A stretch of DNA of 20,853 bases from Candidatus Altimarinota bacterium (lineage in GTDB: Bacteria > Patescibacteriota > Gracilibacteria > RBG-16-42-10), in the NCBI GenBank assembly GCA_017984655.1, contig JAGNZB010000011.1:1-20853 (forward strand), given 5' to 3'. Below, piece after piece: positions 8,272-14,790 of the stretch; position 1 is the stretch's first letter; the number at the start of each line of letters is the position of its first letter. The position numbers and the translations under genes are program-made. The notes beneath the pieces were generated by a model. That model made no database searches. It worked only from the letters and a program-made list of their open reading frames with translations, and was not told where the DNA came from.

Positions 8272-8673
8272 TCAAAGCTTCACTGCGAAACGCTTCTTCA
8301 TTGTGGTCATTGTTTCTGAAGAAACGGCGTGAACGGATTGGTTACCATGACGATTCTCCACAATCACACTAAAGACTTGATAGTGATGAGCTGTTGCTAA
8401 TTGGAAGTAGACAGACATCTCCCACTCTTCTGTAAAAGTATTAGCAACAATAATCAACTCTTTTGCTTGCAGCATCGCATCTCGACACTGTTCCTGACAC
8501 CATTGGTGTGCCTGTGGCAACTTAGCAGCATCAAACTGATAATTACCATCAGCTAACTCAAAGTATTGGTCAGCAGAGAGACTTTTACTAGACGAGTGGT
8601 TAGCGATCAAAATAGCGGCCAAGGTAGACTTTCCAGCCCCAGGCAGACCACGCAGCAACAAAAGACTCTTCAT
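8272..8673 (-). CDS. P-loop nucleotide kinase, N4BP2/polynucleotide-kinase-like (AAA_33)
   Basis: This 133-aa ATPase has Walker A GLPGAGKST at residues 9-17, then the pattern SADQYF, YQFDAAKLPQAHQWC, an IIVANTFTEEWEM segment and a final MTTMKKRF. These match the small kinase domain found in N4BP2 and T4 polynucleotide-kinase-like proteins, where DNTN-WEM is the usual form of the late motif. Such proteins often phosphorylate nucleic-acid 5' ends or small molecules, but the substrate here is unknown. It begins 15 bp after prmC and is probably co-transcribed with it. Its TGA stop is only 7 bp from the stop of der on the other strand, with no terminator hairpin between them. Confidence 0.78.
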   Translation of the reverse strand: MKSLLLLRGLPGAGKSTLAAILIANHSSSKSLSADQYFELADGNYQFDAAKLPQAHQWCQEQCRDAMLQAKELIIVANTFTEEWEMSVYFQLATAHHYQVFSVIVENRHGNQSVHAVSSETMTTMKKRFAVKL

Positions 8674-8688
8674 AAAGAAGTAAGTATA

Positions 8689-9531
8689 TTAGAAACTGAC
8701 ATGCACAAACCGATCTCGCTCATTGAGATCAGGGACTACTTCGATGTTGGGAAGGGGGTAGGAGTCTAGAAACAACCCCGGAATCAAAGGGACCTGCTCA
8801 GGACTAATCTCCCACCACATCTCTGGCCATGGTAAGGATTGATACTTACTCGCAACCTGGCTCAAGAGCTCTCGATAAAGCGCAAAACCATCCTCTCCAC
8901 CGTACAGTGCTAATAGAGGTTCATGAGAACCAACATTAGTTGGTAATGTTTCCATCAAAGCAGCAGACAAGTAAGGCAAATTAGCCACGATCAACTGAGG
9001 CAAATCCCCCTTGATAGGGTCAAGTAAATTACCATGGAAGAACTGCACCTGACTTAAACTTGTTGGTGTAAGCAACGCATCAGCATTTTTCTGAGCCACA
9101 ATCAACGCATCAGTACTAACATCAATCAAATAGTACTGATGTTTGGGCACTAATCTCGCCAACGTGAGACCAATACAGCCACTTCCTGTACCTATATCAG
9201 CAATCACCACAGGCTGCTTCTTTGTTTGTAAGTATGAAACCAAGACACTTACCAATTCTTCAGTCTCTTGCCGTGGAATCAGTACTCTAGGATCCACAAA
9301 ATAATCGGCATCGTAAAATCGTTTATAACCAACGATATAGGCTAGAGGTACATTATCTATCAGCTTATGAAAAGATTCGATAATGAGTTTATGTGCCCCC
9401 TCTGCAATCACCGCCTCAGGATGACTCAAGACCCACAACCGATCACAACTAAGATGGTAGGCGATCAGTATCTCCATCTCATGCCTTGGCAACTGATTAC
9501 TATATTTATGCAACAATTCTTTTACAGTCAA
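8689..9531 (-). CDS. prmC: Release factor glutamine methyltransferase PrmC (HemK)
   Basis: PrmC methylates the glutamine of the GGQ motif in release factors RF1 and RF2. The 280-aa product is normal in length. The N-terminal helical domain carries MEILIAYHLSCDRLWVLSHPE. The SAM-binding motif is IADIGTGSGCIGLTLA and the catalytic motif is NLPY rather than the common NPPY. The later EPLLALYGGEDGFALYRELL is typical of the family. The start is TTG at 9529-9531, directly preceded in frame by TGA, so no earlier start is possible. Starting at the next ATG would cut the N-terminal helix. Release-factor genes, its frequent neighbours, are not here; it is paired with a small kinase gene. Confidence 0.93.
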   Translation of the reverse strand: MTVKELLHKYSNQLPRHEMEILIAYHLSCDRLWVLSHPEAVIAEGAHKLIIESFHKLIDNVPLAYIVGYKRFYDADYFVDPRVLIPRQETEELVSVLVSYLQTKKQPVVIADIGTGSGCIGLTLARLVPKHQYYLIDVSTDALIVAQKNADALLTPTSLSQVQFFHGNLLDPIKGDLPQLIVANLPYLSAALMETLPTNVGSHEPLLALYGGEDGFALYRELLSQVASKYQSLPWPEMWWEISPEQVPLIPGLFLDSYPLPNIEVVPDLNERDRFVHVSF

Positions 9532-9554
9532 TCAAGCAACTTAAAACTAACACC

Positions 9555-9583
9555 ACAATAACAAAAACTACCAACTTCACCAA
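9555..9583 (-). promoter_or_regulatory. Possible promoter of prmC
   Basis: On the minus strand, TTGGTG (9578-9583) and TATTGT (9555-9560) are 17 bp apart, with TGT directly before the -10 as in extended -10 promoters. The -10 ends 23 bp before the TTG start. Each hexamer matches the consensus only partly, so this is tentative. Confidence 0.25.
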
Positions 9584-9623
9584 CGCATCGAGAAAATGGC
9601 TCAGGAAAGAGCAGAGTAGGGCA

Positions 9624-9705
9624 CTGTGGAAAACACCCCAACAATACTTTACTATGCACAATGTATCTTGTACTTACTAATAACATACCAACTAGTTTTC
9701 CACAG
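9624..9705. repeat. Nested palindrome: inverted DnaA-box-like repeats around a dif-like core
   Basis: An 11-bp exact inverted repeat (9624-9634 and 9695-9705) contains TTTTCCACA, one base from the consensus DnaA box TTATCCACA. A third related 9-mer, GTTTCCACA, is at 9716-9724. The repeat encloses an imperfect palindrome with exactly the same centre (between 9664 and 9665). Its left arm ACTATGCACAA (9651-9661), 6-bp centre TGTATC and right arm TTGTACTTACT (9668-9678) have the 11-6-11 layout of Xer recombination sites, and 8 of 11 arm positions are complementary. The site lies between the terminator of the sortase group and prmC. A regulatory operator, a replication-related site or a Xer site are all possible. 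Confidence 0.4.
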
Positions 9706-9732
9706 GCCATGGAAGGTTTCCACAATTGGCCT

Positions 9733-9776
9733 TATAGATAATAAAAATGGCCCCAAAGCATAAACTTAAGGACCAT
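9733..9776 (-). terminator. Rho-independent terminator after the zinc-ribbon/pilin-like gene
   Basis: The hairpin occupies 9747-9776. Read on the minus strand, ATGGTCCT pairs with GGGGCCAT (8 bp, two G-T pairs); a one-base mismatch, AAG/CTT and a 6-nt loop follow. The T-rich run TTTTTATTAT continues downstream on that strand. It begins 41 bp after the stop of the 9818-11080 gene and closes that transcription unit. Confidence 0.65.
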
Positions 9777-9817
9777 ATATCAAACACATGTCAACATCAC
9801 CAAAACAATACTACAAA

Positions 9818-11080
9818 CTAATTGGTGAACTGATAGGTAGTAGACCCATTCAGCAAAGTAGAGGCGAGTGAGTCAAAAATCACAGTAACCTGATAAGTAG
9901 CACCACCCTCTCCAACACTGTACTGATACTGCCGAGTTGGGAATAAAGGATCTTGCACCCTACGAGTGAGATACCCACCACTAATCAGTGTATTCAAGAG
10001 ACCAGCATAACTAGTGGACTGAGGAAATCGCTGCTTATCAGCAAAGTACAAACCAAGCGCTGCTTTGAGGTCACCAACATCTCTCTCCCGCTGTTGGTCA
10101 TTGCTAGAAATCACAGGCGCGGTAGTAGCAGTAGGTCTAGTGGTGATCGCAGGTGTTGTTGGAATTCCCAAAGGGGTCTGGATAGTTGAAGGTACTCCCC
10201 CACTAGCTGATCCAAAGATTAGCTGATAAACAAAATAAATAATTGAAAACAATACTAGCAATCCCAATCCCAAAACAGTCAAAGCCAACCAAGGACCGGT
10301 TCTTGGTTCAATATCACCACCTACACTCCCCTGCTCTAGAGGCTGAGCTGGGGCATCAACAACAGAATTATCCAAAAGAGAATGCTGAGGCTGCTGAACG
10401 ACAGGAGCTGATTCTGGCAATGATGGCATTGCAACTTGAGGTCCACGCACAGGCATTGGAACCTCAGCAACCTCAGCATCGTCAAACTGAACATCAACCC
10501 GAGGACTAGCTACTTTTGGCTCTAGAAAATCAGGCACAGCAGGTAAAACTGGCTCAAACTTGGGTAACTCCGCCACAATTGGCTCAGGCACAGCAATAGC
10601 AGGCAGACTTGGTGCAAAGGGCTCTGAAGGCAATGGATGATTGGGTAGTATTGAAGGAACATCCGCAACAGCTGGCTCAAACACTGGAGGCACTGAAGCT
10701 TCAATTACTGGAGGCAATGACAGAGATGGCGCAGTACTAACTGTGGGCACTGGTACGGAGTAAGACACCAGAGGCTTCTCAACAATATCCTCAACTGGCT
10801 CATTCTGCACTTGATAATTAGAAGTAAATACCGGCATCTGTGGTTCAGTTGGCATTGCAGCAGGAGCCACATAAGCTTCTACTGGTGGCAAAGGCACAGA
10901 ATCAACAAAAGGTTCTTCTACTGGCTCGACAACCACAGGCAAAGGCGCAGGTTCAGAAACAACTGGAAGTGAAGGCACTAAGGGCGTCAGATCTCCCGCA
11001 CCAACTGGGAGCTCAGTTCCACAAGCAATACAATGGGTACGGCCGGCGACATTTTCTGTCCCACAAAAAGTACACTTCAT
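9818..11080 (-). CDS. Zinc-ribbon protein with proline-rich linker, membrane helix and pilin-like C-terminal domain
   Basis: This 420-aa protein has an unusual domain order. Residues 3-20 form a CxxC-x10-CxxC zinc ribbon (MKCTFC and HCIACG). Residues 25-255 are low-complexity, dominated by P, V, A, E and S. A membrane helix follows (about 262-288, WLALTVLGLGLLVLFSIIYF). After a threonine/proline-rich stretch comes a domain at about 330-412 with RERDVGDLKAALGLYFADKQ, GGYLTRRVQDPLFP, YQYSVGEGG and YQVTVIFDS. This resembles the C-terminal part of type IV pilins and type II secretion pseudopilins. The protein has no prepilin leader. The likely topology is zinc ribbon inside and pilin-like domain outside. 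The start is ATG, 3 bp after the sortase stop, so the two are co-expressed. The function is unknown. Confidence 0.75.
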   Translation of the reverse strand: MKCTFCGTENVAGRTHCIACGTELPVGAGDLTPLVPSLPVVSEPAPLPVVVEPVEEPFVDSVPLPPVEAYVAPAAMPTEPQMPVFTSNYQVQNEPVEDIVEKPLVSYSVPVPTVSTAPSLSLPPVIEASVPPVFEPAVADVPSILPNHPLPSEPFAPSLPAIAVPEPIVAELPKFEPVLPAVPDFLEPKVASPRVDVQFDDAEVAEVPMPVRGPQVAMPSLPESAPVVQQPQHSLLDNSVVDAPAQPLEQGSVGGDIEPRTGPWLALTVLGLGLLVLFSIIYFVYQLIFGSASGGVPSTIQTPLGIPTTPAITTRPTATTAPVISSNDQQRERDVGDLKAALGLYFADKQRFPQSTSYAGLLNTLISGGYLTRRVQDPLFPTRQYQYSVGEGGATYQVTVIFDSLASTLLNGSTTYQFTN

Positions 11081-11083
11081 AGA

Positions 11084-12055
11084 TTAGATGCGATCAAGAT
11101 AGACAATATAACGATCTTTGGATGTCTGATATGGCCAACAAGTAAACAAGACAAGCTCTTCTCGATTGTAATCAGTCACGATACTTGCAGTAGTAGCAGG
11201 AACAATTTCTTTTTTCTTAACGACATAGTTCAAGGTACGCCCCTGATAAACAATACTAGCAGTATCACCAATCTTCACATTATGAAGATATCGAAATGCT
11301 TCATTATATGCTGATTTCACATAAGCAAAATTTGAAGAATGAGCAAAAATAACAGTCTTATGAGGAGTCTCAGGACGATGCCCAATCCATGCAGCACCAT
11401 TGATCAACACTCCCCGCCAAAGGGAATCAACAGTAGCATCGGCAGGATTTACTGGTAAACTCTTGATCCCAACTGAAGGGACGGATAAGTAGTAAGTACC
11501 AACATTCTCAGCATCAAGTGCCTTGAGAATTGGGCCATTCACACGAACAGTGCTTGCAGGTGTTGTGACCGGTTGAGGTGCTACATAAACAGGCGGTGCT
11601 GAAGTTACTGGAGGAGCTACAATCGCAGGCACAGTAGGTACCACTGCTGGTGGCGGCGGCACAACAACAGGAGCAGCACTAGGAATACCCACTGGAGCAG
11701 GCTTTGGTGTGGGAGCAACGACTGGTTTTGGTACTTGCTTCACTACCGGAGCAGGTTTGACTGCAGGTTTTGGCGCCAGGACTGAGATGGTCACTGGTTT
11801 AGGCTTCGCCGCTGGTTCCGGAGGCAAAACCTGAATAAATAGTGGTGTGACAGCAAACCGATTAATCTCATTCTGAAGGTCACCACCATGTGCGCTCTCA
11901 GTATAGGCCATGACATATTGAGCATCTTCGATCACTGGGACCAATGCCTGCAAAGATGGCTTCATCTCCACCGAAGCAGTATCCGAAACAGCCAAAAACT
12001 GCGATGAGGATGGCATCAAGGCGGCCAGTATGTAAGGGAGAAGAAAAATATTCAT
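11084..12055 (-). CDS. Sortase family transpeptidase with proline-rich linker
   Basis: This 323-aa protein has an N-terminal hydrophobic segment (MNIFLLPYILAALMP), then about 100 residues rich in P, A, K and V, and a C-terminal sortase domain. The catalytic residues can be placed: H239 in VIFAHSS, C306 in LFTCWP and R315 in SKDRYIVY. Sortases attach secreted proteins to the cell wall or link pilus subunits. The TCWP motif is shared by several sortase classes, so I do not assign one. The frame is open up to 12118, but I choose ATG at 12055 because a near-consensus promoter lies between 12074 and 12102, so any longer version would start upstream of the transcript. It is followed 3 bp later by the zinc-ribbon/pilin-like gene and preceded by the M23 peptidase gene. 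Confidence 0.87.
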   Translation of the reverse strand: MNIFLLPYILAALMPSSSQFLAVSDTASVEMKPSLQALVPVIEDAQYVMAYTESAHGGDLQNEINRFAVTPLFIQVLPPEPAAKPKPVTISVLAPKPAVKPAPVVKQVPKPVVAPTPKPAPVGIPSAAPVVVPPPPAVVPTVPAIVAPPVTSAPPVYVAPQPVTTPASTVRVNGPILKALDAENVGTYYLSVPSVGIKSLPVNPADATVDSLWRGVLINGAAWIGHRPETPHKTVIFAHSSNFAYVKSAYNEAFRYLHNVKIGDTASIVYQGRTLNYVVKKKEIVPATTASIVTDYNREELVLFTCWPYQTSKDRYIVYLDRI

Positions 12056-12073
12056 AGAGAAAGAGTTCCTATA

Positions 12074-12102
12074 ATTATAAAACAGTTTACATTCAGAGTC
12101 AA
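12074..12102 (-). promoter_or_regulatory. Strong sigma70-type promoter for the sortase gene
   Basis: On the minus strand TTGACT (12097-12102) and a perfect TATAAT (12074-12079) are exactly 17 bp apart. The -35 lies 3 bp past the M23 peptidase stop. The -10 ends 18 bp before the ATG at 12055, predicting a leader of about 11-12 nt. This site decides the sortase start. Confidence 0.78.
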
Positions 12103-12105
12103 AGA

Positions 12106-13512
12106 CTATGGCAACCACTTCAAGGGATCGATAGCCGCACCATTCTGACGCACTTCGAAGTGCAAGTGTGGACCAGTATAATAAGGTCCAGTACCACGAG
12201 TACCAGGAGAACCACCAGTCAGTGCAATAATCTCCCCCTGTCGAACAACATCCCCCTTCTCGATAAAGATCTTGGGCAAGTGTCCATACACCGTAGTGAT
12301 ATCTCGACCCTCTTCATCAGTACCATGATAAAGTACTACATAATTGTAGCCACCATCATCACGATCAACTACTTTGAGCACAACCGCATTGGCAGGAGCT
12401 CGAATCGGTGTCTCACCCGGCTGAGGAATATCAATAGCAGAATGTGGAAAACCAAAAAGTCGAAGATAGCCAGAATCACGGAAATACGCACTAATTCCCT
12501 TATAAGAAGCATCCACTGGCCAAATAGCACCACTTTCAGGATTGACCAATGAAAACTTTTCGCCATATTTCTGAGCAATCACGGCCAACTGATCAGATTG
12601 CTTAAACAAAGCAATATCATCACTCAAGCTCGCAATATCACGCTCTACCTGCTCGGCCTGAGCCTTATAATCAAGCAACAATTGTTGGTACTGAGCCTCT
12701 TTACCTTGTGTCTTCTCCAACAAGTAACGCTTCTCTTGTTCTTGTTGAGCTAAAGTATTCTGTTCTTTCTGAAGAGTAAGCAATAATTTGTCCAATCGCC
12801 CCTGCTTGGTAGACAAATTTTCTTGCTGAACAGTAAGTTCATCTTGAGCTGCTTTGAGATTCGCAAACAACACCCTACCAGTATCTTCAAGTGAGCGAGT
12901 GTTCTCAATATCAGTCAAAGTATCAGCGAAAGTCGCATTGGTCAGAAGCATGTCCAAAACTGAAATATCCCTCTGACTATAAACTGCTTGAATATAAGCA
13001 GTCACCACAGATTTTTGTTGAGCAATCTCTCTTTGCTTCACTAGCACCTTATTATTGATCAGATCAATGCTGTCACGGGTAGCATCAAGTTCGTCTTGGA
13101 CAGTCTGAATCGTCGTAGCAGTCTGTGCTGCATGCTCATCAAGACTAGCGAGCTCATCTTGCAAAGTAGTCTGCACAGCCTTGAGCACATCTGATTTCTG
13201 CATAATATCAGCTACTTTTGACTCTAGAAGATCTTTCTGATCGAGAGTAGCACTGATGGTGTTTTGTAACGCAGCCCGATCTGACTCAGTCACCACTGGT
13301 TGGGTATTGACTGCTTTTGGTTTACTAACAGTGGCCGTAGGAGTAGGCACCGCCGCAACTTCTGGCTCTGCAGTAATCCAGGTTTGCACAAAATCAGGAT
13401 CCTTTGGCAAATCCACGCTCTCAAGATCAGCAAAAGCAGTACTGCTGGTGGCAGCTAAAGTGCTAATGACAACGATGACAATCAGTGAATTGGGGAAAGA
13501 ACGTGATAACAT
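12106..13512 (-). CDS. Secreted M23 (LytM-type) peptidase with coiled-coil region
   Basis: This 468-aa, EnvC-like murein hydrolase or activator has a signal peptide (IVIVVISTLAATSSTAFA, cut near residue 28), a long predicted coiled coil (about 60-300, rich in Q, E, L, K and A), and a C-terminal LytM domain. In that domain the zinc-ligand motifs are intact: H357 and D361 in HSAID, and H449 and H451 in PHLHFEV. M23 enzymes cut peptide cross-links in peptidoglycan. Intact ligands favour a real endopeptidase over the degenerate EnvC type. The frame extends upstream to 13557, but ATG at 13512 is chosen because it begins the signal peptide and lies 16 bp after a good -10 box. It is 50 bp upstream of the sortase gene, which has its own promoter. 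Confidence 0.92.
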   Translation of the reverse strand: MLSRSFPNSLIVIVVISTLAATSSTAFADLESVDLPKDPDFVQTWITAEPEVAAVPTPTATVSKPKAVNTQPVVTESDRAALQNTISATLDQKDLLESKVADIMQKSDVLKAVQTTLQDELASLDEHAAQTATTIQTVQDELDATRDSIDLINNKVLVKQREIAQQKSVVTAYIQAVYSQRDISVLDMLLTNATFADTLTDIENTRSLEDTGRVLFANLKAAQDELTVQQENLSTKQGRLDKLLLTLQKEQNTLAQQEQEKRYLLEKTQGKEAQYQQLLLDYKAQAEQVERDIASLSDDIALFKQSDQLAVIAQKYGEKFSLVNPESGAIWPVDASYKGISAYFRDSGYLRLFGFPHSAIDIPQPGETPIRAPANAVVLKVVDRDDGGYNYVVLYHGTDEEGRDITTVYGHLPKIFIEKGDVVRQGEIIALTGGSPGTRGTGPYYTGPHLHFEVRQNGAAIDPLKWLP

Positions 13513-13528
13513 ATGAAGAGTTCGTACT

Positions 13529-13557
13529 ATTTTACCAGAATTTTGCTCTACTATCAA
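13529..13557 (-). promoter_or_regulatory. Sigma70-type promoter for the M23 peptidase gene
   Basis: TTGATA (13552-13557) and TAAAAT (13529-13534) on the minus strand are 17 bp apart, with TGG just before the -10 (extended -10 form). The -10 ends 16 bp before the ATG at 13512, so the predicted leader is only about 10 nt. Confidence 0.7.
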
Positions 13558-13740
13558 TGCTCTAAACTACTTCTATACTACAGTTTCAAAAATGAAATTG
13601 TTTCCTAGTGCGAGCGATCGAACTAAGGAAAAGTATTATAAATGTTTATCAACAAATAGCAACTTTTGAAAGATTTAACCAATAGGTGCATATCGTAGCA
13701 ATATTAGTCCGTACTGAAGCAACAGAACTAAGGCAGTCTC
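13558..13740. other. Non-coding stretch between the divergent M23 peptidase and tRNA-Cys promoters
   Basis: AT-rich, with no convincing gene. It holds a short hairpin sequence (TTTCA-AAAA-TGAAA near 13585-13598), one DnaA-box-like 9-mer TTATCAACA (13646-13654) and a repeated AACTAAGG motif (13621 and 13727). None can be given a function. Confidence 0.4.
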
Positions 13741-13768
13741 TTGCAAATATTCAGAATTTCCTTACACT
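13741..13768 (+). promoter_or_regulatory. Promoter of tRNA-Cys
   Basis: TTGCAA (13741-13746) and TACACT (13763-13768) are 16 bp apart, and the -10 ends 13 bp before the tRNA. The tRNA-Leu gene has the same -35 hexamer, the same 16-bp spacer and the same 13-bp distance. Confidence 0.5.
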
Positions 13769-13781
13769 GAATCTGCTTCGG

Positions 13782-13855
13782 GGTGACGTGGCGGAGTGGT
13801 TACGCAGGGGTCTGCAAAACCCCGTACACCAGTTCAATTCTGGTCGTCACCTCCA
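13782..13855 (+). tRNA. tRNA-Cys (anticodon GCA)
   Basis: The full cloverleaf is visible: acceptor GGTGACG paired with CGTCACC, anticodon stem GGGGT/ACCCC with loop CTGCAAA (anticodon GCA), and T arm ACCAG/CTGGT with loop TTCAATT. The discriminator base is T (13852), the cysteine identity base, and CCA is encoded (13853-13855). The 146-bp repeat begins at this CCA. Confidence 0.96.
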
Positions 13856-13998
13856 CGAGCACGCTATAGGCGTGCGAGTCTTATCCTTCGTCTTAGTCTT
13901 TCTACAACACTGTCATTAATAGACAGCGTGCTTTTCGCGTGCCCGTGGAAGACTGAGACTAAGACGAAGACTGAGGTTTCGGAGAGGAAGAAGGAATG
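13853..13998 (+). repeat. 146-bp structured repeat, copy 1, at the 3' end of tRNA-Cys
   Basis: This copy is about 88 percent identical, without gaps, to the inverted copy at 17771-17916: about 18 differences in 146 bp by hand alignment. The 60 bp at 13929-13988 differ at only two positions. It begins with the tRNA CCA. Segment A (13853-13864, CCACGAGCACGC) is complementary at 11 of 12 positions to A' (13937-13948, GCGTGCCCGTGG). Segment B (13877-13899) is complementary in part to B' (13950-13972). The order A-B-A'-B' would give a pseudoknot or two exclusive folds. Shorter hairpins lie at 13859-13875 (GCACGC/GCGTGC) and 13911-13924. There is no reading frame that looks like a gene, and tRNA-Arg lacks the repeat. 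Confidence 0.85.
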
Positions 13999-14093
13999 AC
14001 GAGGCAGGTACTGGCGTTTTTTGTTTGTAGTAAGAACCGATCTACTCGGCAAGATCCTTCACGGTGTTCAGGATGACGGAAAAAAGTGGCTCA
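13999..14093. other. Spacer between repeat copy 1 and the AATTNNN arrays, with a small palindrome
   Basis: No gene is apparent. A short palindrome, ATCCT (14054-14058) with AGGAT (14070-14074), lies in sequence of the kind seen in dispersed intergenic repeats of other bacteria; I cannot confirm that it recurs here. A GTTTTTTGTTTG run near 14015-14027 could end transcription rightward from tRNA-Cys, but no strong stem directly precedes it. Confidence 0.35.
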
Positions 14094-14128
14094 AATTAGG
14101 AATTAGGAATTTTGAATTAGAAATTCTA
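14094..14128. repeat. Degenerate 7-bp tandem array, AATTNNN x5 (array 1)
   Basis: Successive units are AATTAGG, AATTAGG, AATTTTG, AATTAGA and AATTCTA: the first four bases are constant and the last three drift. Together with array 2 it flanks a 7-bp inverted repeat, AGCTCAA (14128-14134) and TTGAGCT (14153-14159), so 14094-14206 is an imperfect palindrome overall. Confidence 0.7.
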
Positions 14129-14171
14129 GCTCAAGAAACTAAGTAGGTAGCATTGAGCTTCCCCACTCTTC

Positions 14172-14206
14172 AATTCCTCATTACTAATTACCAATTTCTA
14201 ATTAAC
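14172..14206. repeat. Degenerate 7-bp tandem array (array 2), overlapping the methyltransferase stop
   Basis: Units are AATTCCT, CATTACT, AATTACC, AATTTCT and AATTAAC. In reverse complement they resemble array 1. The last units run across the methyltransferase stop codon at 14198-14200, so the array sets the end of that protein. Confidence 0.65.
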
Positions 14207-14761
14207 ACCAAGCTCTTTTTTACAAATATGCAAAAATGCTGGTGGTAGATTGAATAATGTAAACTTGGTTTCTACTGATTTGAACAGCTTCTTTAGCTTC
14301 TTTACTGAGAGCAGTGTGTACTGGATTTGCAAATAGAGAGCTCCTGGAGCCATCACTTTTTTGACCGCTTGGATAATCGCATCGCCTACTGCTTTCGGGA
14401 GTGAAACCATTGGTATTTCTGAGAACACTACTTCTACCTCAGTGACACCATACTTATTCAAATGCATTGGCAAGTTTACAGCAGTATCGTGAATCAAAAT
14501 CACTTGAGGATGTTTGATACTCTTCTCAAGCTGCTTGAACAAATCTGGATCAATCTCAAACACAAATAACTGCTGCCCCTTAGACAGATTTCGTACAATA
14601 TATTTAGTAACAGAGCCATTGCCCGCACCAAGTTCTACAATGTTCTTTACGCGAGACCAATCTACTTGCTTACATGCCAATTTTGAATAACTACCACCTG
14701 TAGCAAAGAAAGCGCCCACTTCTTTCGGATGACGCAAGAAGCTTCTAAAAAAAGTAAACAT
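14198..14761 (-). CDS. SAM-dependent methyltransferase, phospholipid N-methyltransferase-like (COG3963-like)
   Basis: This 187-aa class I methyltransferase opens with FFRSFLRHPKEVGAFFATGGSYSK, which resembles the start of PmtA-type phospholipid methyltransferases and rRNA dimethylases. The SAM-binding loop VELGAGNGSVT is at residues 42-52, an acidic FEIDP end of strand 2 near 88-92, and FSEIPMVSLP at the catalytic region near 133-142. The later ALYLQIQYTLLS is also typical. Lipid is the likeliest substrate but rRNA or a small molecule is possible. The gene follows the T4SS-pilin-like gene by 29 bp. Its C-terminal codons lie in an AATTNNN repeat array. Confidence 0.78.
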   Translation of the reverse strand: MFTFFRSFLRHPKEVGAFFATGGSYSKLACKQVDWSRVKNIVELGAGNGSVTKYIVRNLSKGQQLFVFEIDPDLFKQLEKSIKHPQVILIHDTAVNLPMHLNKYGVTEVEVVFSEIPMVSLPKAVGDAIIQAVKKVMAPGALYLQIQYTLLSVKKLKKLFKSVETKFTLFNLPPAFLHICKKELGVN

Positions 14762-14779
14762 ACTCTGGGGGGAATAAAA

Positions 14780-14785
14780 ATAATA
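14780..14785 (-). promoter_or_regulatory. Possible -10 box before the methyltransferase gene
   Basis: TATTAT on the minus strand ends 18 bp before the ATG at 14761, matching the leader geometry of other promoters here. No good -35 hexamer is found 16-18 bp upstream, so the gene may instead be read through from the upstream gene. Confidence 0.22.
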
Positions 14786-14790
14786 AACAG

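Noticed and set aside
9532..9817. Replication origin or terminus at the DnaA-box-like/palindromic region
   Set aside because: Genes converge near here, which would fit a terminus, and the boxes would fit an origin, but the two disagree. Sampled base counts show C above G on the + strand on both sides, so there is no visible skew switch. It is kept only as a finding.
12056..12118. Upstream start for sortase at 12118
   Set aside because: The extra residues are not hydrophobic or conserved-looking, and the stretch contains a near-perfect promoter.
13513..13557. Upstream start for the M23 peptidase at 13557
   Set aside because: It overlaps the -35/-10 region; the signal peptide begins properly at 13512.
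13686..14052. Open frames across tRNA-Cys and repeat copy 1
   Set aside because: Same reason: they translate tRNA and structured repeat sequence.
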